DNA of 64,000 nt from Caenorhabditis elegans (lineage: Eukaryota > Nematoda > Chromadorea > Rhabditida > Rhabditidae): positions 20,709,501 through 20,773,500 of the forward strand of contig NC_003283.11 of NCBI RefSeq assembly GCF_000002985.6, written 5' to 3'. The notes beneath the pieces were generated by a model. It worked only from the letters and a program-made list of their open reading frames with translations. It did no database searches and was not told the DNA's origin. Made by a program: the position numbers and the translations under genes. This document shows positions 1-11,500 of this stretch, one piece after another (position 1 is the first letter of the stretch; each line of letters opens with the position of its first letter).

Positions 1-294
1 CAGCATCAAATCGTGTCTCATCGAGTGCCGACAACTCGAATATCAACGTTCCTCGTAACTATCATCTCGTTTTTGTTGGTTCTTGTATTTTTCTCTACTT
101 GTGTGATGTGCATTACATATATTCGACGAAAACTAAAAAGAAGGCATGAGGTGAGGCTTTTGACTGTAATTTTTTGATAACCCGTATATTTTCAGAATGG
201 ACTTCTATGTCGTGCTGAAACATCAGAAACTCTTATTGAGTCCACGTTGATCAATAGTGACACTCAGACAATGTATAGCGCGATTGATGTTTAA
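1..294 (+). CDS. 3' end of a single-pass membrane protein gene (partial)
   Basis: Two exons are visible. The first (1-150) is open in frame 1 from the window edge to a GTGAGG donor; the second (196-294) follows a TTTTCAG acceptor and ends in TAA at 292-294. The joined tail is about 82 residues. It starts with a short hydrophilic stretch, then one strongly hydrophobic segment of about 22 residues (ISTFLVTIISFLLVLVFF and on), a basic stop-transfer stretch (YIRRKLKRR), and a roughly 35-residue cytoplasmic tail rich in Thr, Ser and Glu ending SAIDV. This looks like the C-terminus of a type I membrane protein with its ectodomain outside the window. I do not recognise the family. An AATAAA signal lies at 347-352. 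Confidence 0.8.
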
Positions 295-346
295 AATTGC
301 TCTCCTTCATTTTTTACTTGATGTGTGATTATTTTTCTTATCTGTA

Positions 347-352
347 AATAAA
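347..352 (+). terminator. Poly(A) signal of the first (partial) gene
   Basis: A perfect AATAAA lies 53 nt downstream of the TAA at 292-294, a normal 3' UTR length for this genome. Confidence 0.6.
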
Positions 353-553
353 TATCTTATGGGTTCGTAGATAAGTTTTCTGAAAAAATTTACTATCAAA
401 TTTTAAGTTACCGTATATTGTTCACTGTAGGCTCCCAGCTGAGTGAGACGCGAAATGCGGACTTGTGCAATGATGTGCGAAAGGGGATAACTGTAAAAAA
501 CTAAGAAATTTTCTATATTTTCTATGATTTTTTCAGTTTTTAAAAAATCAGAG

Positions 554-640
554 CAACGGCATAATTAAATTTGAATTCCCGCGCAAATGAGTGACGTAAT
601 TTTCGATATTTTCGCGTTTTCGCTCTAAATCCTTCTTTTT
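554..640. repeat. Dispersed repeat, single arm (GAATTCCCGCGCAAATGAG family)
   Basis: The block from TTAAATTTGAATTCCCGCGC through GAGTGACGTAATTTTCGATA to TTCGCGTTTTC recurs, lightly diverged, at about 28337-28440 and as both arms of an inverted repeat at 59887-60270. Here only one arm is visible, so this looks like a truncated copy of a palindromic element. Confidence 0.75.
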
Positions 641-3600
641 TTTTAGACTCTACTCCATCTTTAAATATTCAACCTTCGATAATGGCTCTCGCAACAAAAA
701 TAACAACGCTACGATATAGACAGTGACTAAAATACTTATAGAGACTTTACGGATATTACCCATTTCCGGACTGTTACGCACAAAAAATGATTCCAAATGA
801 CACGTTCGTGTTCATCCGTCTCGCTGTCTCAGTCTCTTTGTGTCTCTCTATATCTCGTACTCGTGAGCTGCGAGAAGGTTCTGACGTCACCAAAATGTCC
901 TATGACCTCTTTTTCGTTCAACATTTACTTCTTTACCCAATAACATTCCGAAAATTTTTTAAACTTGTGGTGCTTTAAAAACCGAAGTACTAGCTCAATA
1001 AAGTTTAAGTTCATAGTCTATGTGTGGAATTGAATTAAATTTGACAGTATTTGCATCAGGAGGTGAGCGGCAAACGATTGTTTCCGGAAAATTGGCCGTA
1101 GTCTTCTAAACGTCCCCGATTTTTCAGTATTTAAATTTTAAAAGCATAAAAATATTTCTCCAAAAAATGAATCCAATTTTACAGGAAAAATAAATGTTTT
1201 CCCAAATTTTTCTGGCTGTTTTTCTTTTTTCCATCCAATCCCCTTTCCCAATCTCCTCATTGCTTCTCCTACTTGTTTTTCTGACAGCATGCGTGTGTGT
1301 GTGCTCAGTGAGCACACACGTGACTCCTATTTTTTTCTCATTCGGCTCTTCCTTTTTTATCATTGTTGGAGAATTTTGGTGGTGTTTGGAGCAGCAGAAA
1401 TTTTGAAATTCAAAAATAAATTATAAACAATTTCGTTGTACTTTCTCCTCAATTGTTGGTGCCTCAATAATTAAACAAATAACATATTTTGGACAATCAA
1501 CTAGCAGAAACCCGATTTTAAACAAAATGTACAGAATTTATTTTTAAAAATTTTGAATCATTTCCCAAACATAGGACAACTGAAACTCTTGGGCCTAAAA
1601 ACTTGTGCAAAAGATTATCAAGAAGCCCCCAATTTTTTTTCAAAATGCTCACTTCTGCCGCCGTTTTGAACTTTACTCTTTCGCTTTACTGCTAGACAGA
1701 CAAAAACTATTTTAATGTTATTTTTCACGTTTCTGATGGTATCGCTGATAAGAGTTTCAGAAAAAGGACATATGATCCGAAAGTGCAACTATGTGTCCTA
1801 AAATGACAAAAATTTCCGGTTTTAATTCTGAAATCTTCTGAAAGAAACGCAAAAAAATTTTATGCGTTGCCGGAATTGCAAACTACACAGAACTATGCTA
1901 ACCGTAGTAATATATTTTTCTTCCAATTTCTCACACGCACACATATCTCTTCTGTTTTCTAAACCAGAATTTGGCGAAAATTGATCAAAAATAATGGACT
2001 TTGAATGTTTTTGATTTCTATTTCTGTGTTGTTCAACATTATTTTCAAATTGATGATTCATTTCCGTAAAAGTTGTATTTTTGAAAAAAAAAAGATAATG
2101 TGGATTGCAAACAACTGAGATTGAGCATTCAAAAAGCACGGGCGCGCGCCTACAAAAAATGTTTTGGCCGGGTGGAATGTTCCAATTAGGTCATTTCCAA
2201 AAATAATTTAAAAATTTTCTAGTTCGAAGATTTACACATTGAACTTCTAAATCAATTTGGTCACCAATTTGCTCGGAACCTCAGGTACAAAGTACAAGAC
2301 ACGAGATCCTGAAACTATCAATGTAGTACTAATATACTTTGACCCCCAGGTTTCCTGCCATCTGCTCCTCCTTCTCCGCTCCGATTCTTCTTCCTCTTCT
2401 CATCAATTTATAACTAACCATCTGTTTCGCTATCTCTTGACGTCAGCGTCTCTTCGCCATCTCTCTCTCTCTCTCCCCTCATTTCGCAATTTATGCATAG
2501 TTGCATTTTCTGAATTATAAAACAACACAGAGAGATCTCACTGTGATCGGCGGTGAGGAGGAGGAGAAGAAGAAGAAGTCAATAGGTACTTACACTTTAC
2601 ACATAACTACTGCATATACTCACAGATATTCTTTATGCCCACTGTCGCCACCAATTTAGCTTGAATTAAAGAAACTGGTTTACAATTGACAGTGACTTTC
2701 GAAGGCCTAGCTCATTTTTTCCTGCAAAGGGTAGAGCTAGTTTTTATCAAATTTGCAAAACGTTTTCACTTCAGTAACTTCGTCAGATGGTTCAAATGTT
2801 CGCATAGTTCTCTCCTATACTATAGTGATAAATTAGATAGCGCTACTAATTGCTTTATTTGCACAACAATGAACGGCCAATTTTTTTCAAACTTCCAAAA
2901 ACCCACGTGAAGCTCCGTCCCCCCTTCTTCCCAAGCAAAGTTCCCCACGTGGTTGTGAGTATCGGGTCAAACTATATTAAGCTCCGCCCTCATGTTCCTT
3001 ACGGTCGCTTCCTTTTAAATAAACACACATCATGTGGGTAGTAACTGATAAGGAACAATCACTTCTCACTTTTTTTCGGTTGTTATCAAAAAGTTTTTTG
3101 TTAGAAGTCAGTGAGTGACCGATGGAGTTTCTCTTTTTATAAAAGTGTGTTTGAAGAAATCAATTTTTAGTTTGTAGTGTGGCTGAGCCGTTACATGGCA
3201 ATAGGTTTTCTCAAACTACAGAAATCCCTCCGTACTCCTACAGTACACCTATAGTACTACTGTACCCCGACCATATCCAACCACTAAGCCCAAACTAAAA
3301 ATATTGCTGATGTTGCCTATAGGCTATATAGTTGCAAAAGGTACAACCTTAGAAAAATTACCAAAGTTGAAAAGATGAAGTTCACAGTACTCATATCAAC
3401 CCCTGGTTAATTCCACTGCTGTCGTTTCAATTACTCAAACTCCCTGAAAAATTAAAAGCTACGTGCACTTTTAGGCTTCTCACTCGGGCACCACGTGCCA
3501 AAACGTACAATTTCTCTGCGTCTCTTTATGTTTTCATCTCTAACTTGATGGTTTTTCCCTCCTCCTTTTCTCTCTCTTTCACTAGCTGTAATGATTTCGT

Positions 3601-4445
3601 TTTTCAACACATCTCTGTGGTGCCCCTCTAGCACTTTCTGTTTTGAATGTGAGGCGGAAGGGATTCCCCCGAAAAGTTTCAAAGCGTTTTTGGAATTCCC
3701 TACAGAAAAGTATAGTCGGAATTCTCTGTTCAAATTTAGCGCTGTTATTGTCTCTGCGTCTATAGGATTAGCGGGCTCTGCCAACTTCACGGTAGAGCGT
3801 ACATTCATTGTTTTTATGGAGAATCAACATGTTCATTGCCTTTTTTCCAATAATAACGGATGAATATTGGGATTATACCCAGTTCCCAAAATTTCAAAAA
3901 AAAGGTCCCCCAAAAATTTGAATTTCTATTCAAATGTTTTTTTTATTTTTTAAATGAATATTATTGAAACAAGTGTATATTTCTATAATTCAGTTTAAAA
4001 AAAAATCACTTCCAAATGAATTGATAGTAAATGTATCTTCCAATTAAATTGAAACTTACCAATTTTTAGCCCTCAAACGCCTTACTTCCTCAATAATTCA
4101 CTTTCACTATTCAACCACTATTTAAGTCGAATCAAACATCTATTTTAGGAAAAAAAGAGAAAAGATCAAAAAAAGATTTTTCGATGGAACGACACTAGTT
4201 GTTATCATATCACATTTCCCATTTTATTTCGAATTTTGTTTTCATTTCTTCTTCCTTATTCCATTTTGTATAGTATTCAGTTTTTGAAAATAAAACGTCG
4301 TTTCAATAATCTAGTTTTCTCGTCTCTATCATTAATCGATAACGGCATTTTCCTCTTTACTATTACAGCTTACAATATTTTTGAATCATTTTTTTGTACG
4401 AAAACGTGTTCATTATTACAGTGCAAATATCACAACACAGAAGAT

Positions 4446-7104
4446 ATGTCGACGTCCGCTATGGTCGCAAAAACGTGAGTTTTTACTGGGGTTAAAAGTT
4501 CGAAAAGTCTTTTTTTATTTGTAAGTGAAAACTGCTAGTTTTTTGTGTGGGTAAATTTTTTTTAGAAATTCCCAAATTTTACAAAATACTCTGTTACTCA
4601 ATATTCCAAATTAAATCTCAGTCATAGATGTTCACGTGATGTCAGGTTGTCCCATTACGGTTTGATCTACAAAAATTCGGGAATTTTTTCCCAAAAAAAT
4701 GTGACGTTTTCACATTCCATGGAAAGTCAATCAGTTGAGAAGTCTGCGTCTCAATTCCCAAAAATTCTGGTAGATCTAGATCAAATCGCCATGGGACACT
4801 CTGATCCCACGTGGATTTTATTATTTAAAACATTACGAACTTCCCCCCCCCCCCCCCCCCCCAAGTTATCATAAAATATTAAGTTTGACAGTATAAAGTT
4901 CCTAGACGAATTGATGAAAGTTTAATTGAAAATTATAAAACTCCTACCTTGAGAAAAATTTAGAAAAACTTAAAATTTAACAAAACAACTTCTAAAAGTT
5001 CCAAAGTTGTCAAATATTAATTTTCAAAATCAAATCCCGGAAAACCATGAAATTTCCATTACTTTTTTGAAAAAAAAAGCCTCCACTCAAAAAGTTAATG
5101 TTTAACTGTTTTTTAGTGATCTTCTAAAACAAGTGCCATCATGTTCCTATCCAGTTCCTGTTCCATCTACTACAGATTTGGACGTTTTCTCATGGTCACG
5201 AATCTTCGAGAATGTGGCAGCAAGTGTACCCTTGAGGCAGGCACTTGAATTCAAGGTTTGATTTTTTGTTTCAGAAAAAAAATCATCAAAATTGCAATTT
5301 TAGACTCTTCACAGTGAAGCCTACAACGCAGTGAATCGAACTTTTCGAAAAACCAAAAAATTGAAAATTGAGATTTTGAGCACCGATTCGGAGAAACCAT
5401 TATATTATGTGCAGGTTTGTAGATTTTGAAGTCAAAAAGAGTCGATCTGAAATTATTGTCAATTTTTCAAAAACTTAGTTTTTAAAAAAACTTAGAAAAA
5501 ACCTTTAAAATGTTTTTTCACGATTATGATTTTTTAAACAGTTTCTGTAGAGTTGGAAGTATACACTGCTTACTTTCAAAAATTCAATGATATCGATATT
5601 TTAGATAAACGCCTAATTCAAAAGCAATGTAAAACTTTTAGTTAAAAACTACTTTTTGGTGGTAAAATATTCAAATGTTTAAAAATATTCTACTATATCT
5701 TTTCTTTTTAGGATTCCGCCACGAAAAACGTAGATGTTGCAATCGAAATGGTCCGATTTGTGTTGAAAAACGCGAGAAGCGTGGCAAATTTGGAGCTTAA
5801 TTTCGAGGATGTTAATCTAAAAGCTCTGAATCGTGTGCTCGATGAAGTTTTGAATTCTGGTAAGTTTTTTTTTATTTTTCAAAAATTAATTTTGAACCTG
5901 AAAATTAACATTTTTGAATGAATAAAAAATATTGTTTCGCTGTAGATTTCCCAATTGTTTTTAAAGATTTTTTAAACGAAAATATTTAATTTTCAAAATT
6001 GAATGTTCAAAAAATGTTCAAAATTATTTCTCAAAAATTGTGTTCATCATTTCAGATCACGTAAAGCTGAAATCATTTCGTGTCCGCCGTCGTCACGCAG
6101 GACAATGTGTCACAAAAATTGGTGACGTCATTCGTCAAAATGCCACGTCACTACGCGAAATTTCACGCGTCGGGATTTCGGAGGCATCGCATGGTTTCAG
6201 TGAGAAGGTACTTTGGAAATTTGTAGATATTGAAAGAATTCTAATTTTTCAGTTGAAATTGGATAAATTCGGATGTATGTCATTTGACTTGGGATTCCAG
6301 CCGGCTCCCAATCAAATTCCCCATCACTTTATAAGGTTTGTCGTGGGACCTATTTTAGTCGAAAGTTAAAATTTTTTATCTTTTAGAATAACCGAATCCG
6401 GCGCTAAGATCAAAAATTTCTCGTTCACCAGCTTCTCGGGACTAGATCCATCAGACGAGGTTGTACAGAATATGCTTGATGGTGCTGAAGTCAAATCTAT
6501 TAAGCTAACCATGATGAGTCCGCCTGTAATCGCGCCGAGACCGGGTTTTATGATAGGAAAGGTTGGTATGAATTAAAAAGTGAATTAGGTACTTACAATG
6601 AATAAACCGCATTTTTTGAAAAAGTCACCACTTTTTCCTAGTTTTAAAAATTGAAAGTTAATCATTTCTGAAATTCAAAAAATTTTTAAAGTCATAATGT
6701 CAAGCTCTTGAACTAAATTTTGAAAAACAACTTTTTTCCATATTATAATCAAATTTCAAATGACTGAGTAGGTCACGCTTACTTTTGGAATTTTCCGTTT
6801 CCCGGCAAAATTCAATTGTCTTCCTCGGTTTTTCGTCTTTTTAAAATGAATGCTGAAAAAAGTTGAATTAACCGGAAAACAGTAAACTTTAATATAGTGG
6901 GCCTTCCAAATTTATTTTGAAGAACTAATCAGAAACATTCTAAACTAATTAGCAATTTTCCAGATCCGCAGCGTTGAACACGTGGAGCTCGTAGAGATCG
7001 TCCCTGAACCGCAAAGAATAAACAAATTAATGGGTGTTCGTCACATCTTCGAGAAAGTATTCCCAAATTGTCATGACATTCTGTTCCTTCAACAATGGGA
7101 ATAA
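4446..7104 (+). CDS. Nematode-specific protein with F-box-like N-terminus (325 aa)
   Basis: Eight exons join in frame: 4446-4474, 5117-5255, 5304-5414, 5712-5859, 6056-6207, 6253-6335, 6387-6561 and 6964-7104. All junctions are GT/AG and phases match, giving 325 residues. Residues about 28-75 (DLDVFSWSRIFENV, then ALEFKTLHSEAYNAVNRTFR) resemble the F-box-like head of the large C. elegans F-box/DUF38-type families, which serve as substrate adaptors of SCF ubiquitin ligases. The remainder alternates hydrophobic and polar stretches in a leucine-rich-repeat-like way (VANLELNFEDVNLKALNRVL, IKNFSFTSFSGLD, VEHVELVEI). Those features I can see; the SCF role is inference. No catalytic motif, signal peptide or membrane segment is apparent. 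AATAAA at 7356-7361 would end the transcript. The gene model is solid; the family is not. Confidence 0.85.
4843..4862 (+). repeat. Poly-C tract, 20 nt
   Basis: Twenty consecutive C lie in the first intron of the F-box-like gene, so the complementary strand is a G20 run. Uninterrupted G tracts of this length are the known deletion substrates in C. elegans lacking the DOG-1/FANCJ helicase. Confidence 0.9.
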
Positions 7105-7443
7105 CATGTAAAAATCAATATTTGTTTCTGTGCATTTGTAAATTGTCTCCCATCCTGTGTAAAAATGATTGTTTGTACATAATAATTACTACGCTTTATA
7201 ATAAGTATCATTTTTCTTTGTATGTAGAACCTTTTTTCGCCATTCTGATGACATACAACTTTCCACTTTACTTTTTTCCAAATGATTCCCAAAACCCTTC
7301 CCATTTCTCATGTAATTCGAGTCATTTAATAAGAAATTCAACAACAAATTGATTGAATAAAGTTGATTGAACAAATTGGCTGAAACCTGAAAAAATACTA
7401 TTGAAAAAGCTACAGACCTGGAAAATGGAAAATGAGTTCAAAC

Positions 7444-7860
7444 CAGGGATAGGCGGCAAACGATTTTTTCCGGCAAATCGGCAAGTCGGCAAAATACCGG
7501 AATTGATAATTTCCGGCAAATCGGCAAGTTGCCAGAATTTATAATTTCCTGCAAATCGGCAATTTTCGGAAAATTGTGAATTTGCACATTTTTTTTTCTG
7601 AAATTTCATAATTTTAATTTCAATCGGCAGAATAGTACGCATCCTATAAATGCCCCTACATCTATTTTGAAAAGTAAGCAAATTCTATGAAAATATCTTA
7701 AGTCAACAGGAAGAAATTTCAAAAAGGCACAGTTTCAAGTGTTCTCGTCCTGTAATAAACACCCACTAAACGATTCCGACAAATCTGATATCCGGCAAGT
7801 TGCCGGACTTGAAAATTTCCGGCAAATCGGCAAACCGACAATTTACCGATTCGCCAAATC
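7444..7860. repeat. CGGCAAAT / ATTTGCCG palindromic repeat copies
   Basis: Units of CCGGCAAATCGGCAAGT and GCCGGAATTGAAAATTTCC occur at 7444-7560 (led by GGGATAGGCGGCAAACG) and again at 7770-7860. Intact copies elsewhere in the window begin GGGGTGGGCGGCAA and end in its complement TTGCCGCCCACCCC. This looks like a non-autonomous inverted-repeat element with internal tandem units. Confidence 0.8.
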
Positions 7861-8382
7861 AACTCTACCTATTTTTTCCAAATTTTTTTCAGTCATCTAA
7901 TGACTGCTCTTTTTTGGGCAAAAAAATTTGCAAAATTGTGAATTTTGCCTTGAATTGCCCAATTTTGCCACTTTTAAATAGTTTAAAAAAATTTTTATTT
8001 TTGCCCAATTTTTTTCAGCCATCCCTTTTTTTGGGCAAAAAAAATAATTTTTCTGAAAACGTACAAGACCACCAGAAATAGAACAAAGACAATTTTCTTA
8101 AGGTTTGGAGATCAATTTTGAATCCTCTAGCTACAAAATGAACCATTTGAGAAGAGTTTCACAATTGTGAATTTTGCCTTAAATTGCCCAATTTTGCCAC
8201 TTTTTAGTAGTTGTTAATGTGTTAAATTTCGATCCGAGCCATGCCAGAAGAACGGCTCCAGGAGAAACAGAGGACTATGCGGCGATCAAAAGAATAAGAA
8301 TTGATACATTACAGGGGAAACAGGTTACCTAATCCACTCTCTCTATTTTCCTGTTTTTTTCCCACGTATACTCTATCTTTAA

Positions 8383-8388
8383 TTTATT
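8383..8388 (-). terminator. Poly(A) signal of the phospholipase gene
   Basis: TTTATT on the plus strand is AATAAA on the minus strand, 164 nt beyond the stop codon of the phospholipase. Confidence 0.5.
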
Positions 8389-8551
8389 TCATTAATAAAA
8401 CAATTCAACAACAAATTGATTTATATACAAAACCGGCATGATTACAGAAACATTTTAAAGCTTTCGGAACTCAGGCATTAGATTTTAGTAAAGTGAAGAA
8501 AAATGATAAGCATTTAAATCAAGAAAAAAGTGGGAAACTCGAAACAATGAA

Positions 8552-11500
8552 TTAGATTTTCAGCAGCTCCTTTCTCTCATCAACCGTTCCAACTGTTTTC
8601 AGAAGCTCGGCTAGCTCTTGGAAATCCTTCCTGCAAATTTAAAGTGTACTTAATTTTTAATCTAAAAGAAAAACGTACTTATGCGTATGCGAATAGACCA
8701 CAGAATCCCACATAATCTTTGCCAAATCGTAATCGTCGTTGGTGTCGAGAATGACGTCCTGAAATAGTTTTACGTTACATTTTGATTGCAATGTGGAATT
8801 TCAAGAAAAAAAATATATTTTTCAGAGAATGCTGGGTTTTCCTATATTTTATAAAAATTGTATTCTATTTTTCAGTATTAAAAAACCTTTGAAATAGTCG
8901 TTTTGAAAAAATAAGAAATTTGATGCATTATTTTTCTAACAATCAATTTTTGTTTATTTTATTTAATTACATTTTTAAAAAATTAAAAATTCAATTTGTT
9001 ATATTTTTTCAGTTTCTTTCTAACAATTAAAAATAATTCAGTTAATAATATTCACAAATAAAAAGCGAACCTTGAAAATAGGTGCATTAAGTCGATAGTA
9101 TGGTACACCCAATGAATGACACCAAGTTCTGCTCCTAGTGATCGGGGCTCCTTCGGTCGCAGTTGCCTGATCAATGACGACCAACGAGAGATTCTTCATA
9201 CCACGTAGCATTCCGAATAGATCATTCATCTCGAAAACCGACGGATCAACCGGGCAGATCGGGGTGATTCCAGTGCCAACAGACAGCACACAGCCCATGT
9301 CGACCATTTTTTCGGGAATCTGAAATTTTTTTACAATTGAAATATTTTAGAAAAATAAAACATGTTAGATTTTTTGGCCAAAATTGTTTCTTATTTTTTC
9401 TTAGGTATGGTATATTTCTTGAAAATTTCCGGCAAATCGGTAAATCGCCGGAATTGAAAATTTCCGGCAAATCGGTAAATTGCCGGAATTGAAAATTTCC
9501 GGCAAATCGGTAAATTGCCGGAATTGAAAATTTTCGGCAAATCGGTAAATGGCCGGAATTGCCAGAATCAAAATTTTCGGCAAATCGGCAAATTGCCGTA
9601 ATTGAAAATTTCCTGCAAATCGGCAAACTGTCGGAATTAAAAATTTCAGGCAAATCGGACAAATCGCCGGAATTGAACATTTCCGGCGAGTTGCCGAAAA
9701 TGAAAACTTCCGGCAAATCAGCAAACCGGCAAATTGCCGGAATTAAACATTTCCCGCAAATCGGCGAATTGCCGGAATTAAACATTTCCGGCAAATCGGC
9801 TAACCGGCAAATTTCCGATTTTGCAAATTGCCTATAGTAACATATTTTTTATTCCAATAAAATTTAAAATTTCAAAAACTTTCAAGTTTATTAGATAACT
9901 TTTTCTTTTCAGACATTCTTCTTTTTTTTAATTTGAAACCAAACATTTTCAGTTTTGTCTCGATTTCCTCTGATAAATTGTAAATTGTAAATTTTCCCTC
10001 CCTTACCCTCATCTTCTGACACGTAGTATTGTAGAATCCAATGTCGGACATCAAATCGAGCACCGGATTGTTCGAGATCATTCCACCATCGATAAACTTT
10101 CCCTCGGAAGCTGAGAAGTATGTTGGAGCAGCGCTGCTTCGTCGAGTAGCTTTCCAGATTGTCAGTTCTGGAATTGGGTAAAGTTTTTAAAATAAACAAT
10201 TTTATACAATGGAATCATTATAGCCAAATTGTTTTATATTTATATTGGTGCGTGGAAAACAATTTCAAATTCCTGAATTTTGCCACATGGCAATGAATTT
10301 AAATTGTTTTAAATTTAAAAACGTGGAAATAAATTTCTAAATGGTGCCATGTGGCATTAAATTTGAAATTTCCAAATCGCAAAAATTTTTAGAAAACAAT
10401 CCAAATGACTTACCATTCGGATCGGTAAATCCTAAATCATTATTCTCCTTTTCAGAAATCGGAAGTCGATAGTTTCGGAGAAGCTCCAGTTGAACGGGAA
10501 ATGTGTCGGCGCGGACGGTGGTACAGAAGAATCTGAAATGGTGATTGATTTGTTTCTATTGGCAATGTGAGATTATAAATAAATAAATAAATATATATAT
10601 ATACCGTATTTCTTCTATTAATATGGCTGCAATACTATTTTTCGATGGCCTTCCCGCTTGCAATACTAATAGGGAGTGCAAGACTATTAGCGAGTGCAAT
10701 ACTAATTTTCAGAACATTTTTCTGACTTTGAGCTTACTAGTTGTTTTCTGAAAAAGCTCGAATCTTATGTAAAAATTCAGAAAATTTGATTTTAATTGTA
10801 ACATATAAGTTCAAAAACTTCAATCTCGTAGAAATGTTGTGAAAAACTGTTGCAAAATAGGCAAATTTTTTTGTTGAAATCCTGAAGATAACAAGACGGA
10901 CCTGCAATAAAAAAGAGTAAACGCAAGGCTATTAGGGAGTGCAAGTCTAATAGGGAGGCCCTATTAATAGAAGATATACGGTATATAGGAACATAACATT
11001 GTATAATTAAAGTCCATGCCACTTTTTTCGAGATTATCGAAATTATTTTGAGCCTAAAATCAGAACAAATTCGGGAAACTTGAATTTTCAGCCAAATTTT
11101 GAAAATTCAGACAAGTTTTTGCTTTGTGTCATTATTGAATGTCTGTTTTAACTTTTTTTCCATTATCAATTGTAATTTTTTTCGTCGAAAAATTGCCCAC
11201 TAAATATTATTATATAGCCTTTATTGCATAATAGACTATGTCATTTTGGCAATCGATAACCTAAATGTACTATTTTCTAGGGTGCATACACATCTTCTCG
11301 TCATAAATGTTACATCGCCACACTTGTTGTTTCCCACGGATGGTCCTTTATAATAGAATTCTATCAAGAACAATAGGTCGTAAATGTACAACCGGAAACA
11401 AGTGGATCAGCAAAATTGATCGAAAAATTACTTTATCTAGACTATGGTGGGAATTGGAGTGGTTTAATGAAAATAATACTTCTGACGTGGCCGTATCCCA

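Larger units (their letters stand above)
295..4445. other. Intergenic region, 4.1 kb, no gene recognised
   Basis: Between two plus-strand genes. It holds one arm of a dispersed repeat (about 554-640), a pyrimidine run with (TC)n at 2461-2478, a purine-rich stretch near 2557-2580 and copies of the CTGCGTCT motif at 3517-3524 and 3754-3761. The open frames here have no codon structure or splice signals that convinced me. The last few hundred bases are presumably the promoter of the gene at 4446. Confidence 0.6.
7105..8551. other. Intergenic region between convergent genes
   Basis: Holds the 3' UTRs of the genes on either side (AATAAA on plus at 7356-7361; TTTATT at 8383-8388, which is AATAAA for the minus-strand phospholipase). 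It also holds two CGGCAAAT-family repeats (7444-7560, 7770-7860) and a roughly 38-nt direct repeat around GAATTTTGCCTTAAATTGCC at about 7935-7973 and 8165-8203. No gene seen. Confidence 0.7.

Noticed and set aside
9246..9794. 182-residue minus-strand open frame with repeated PEIFNSG and CRFAGN units
   Set aside because: It is a translation of the CGGCAAAT repeat array plus the end of a phospholipase exon; the repeated peptide follows the DNA repeat and appears in other places where the repeat sits.
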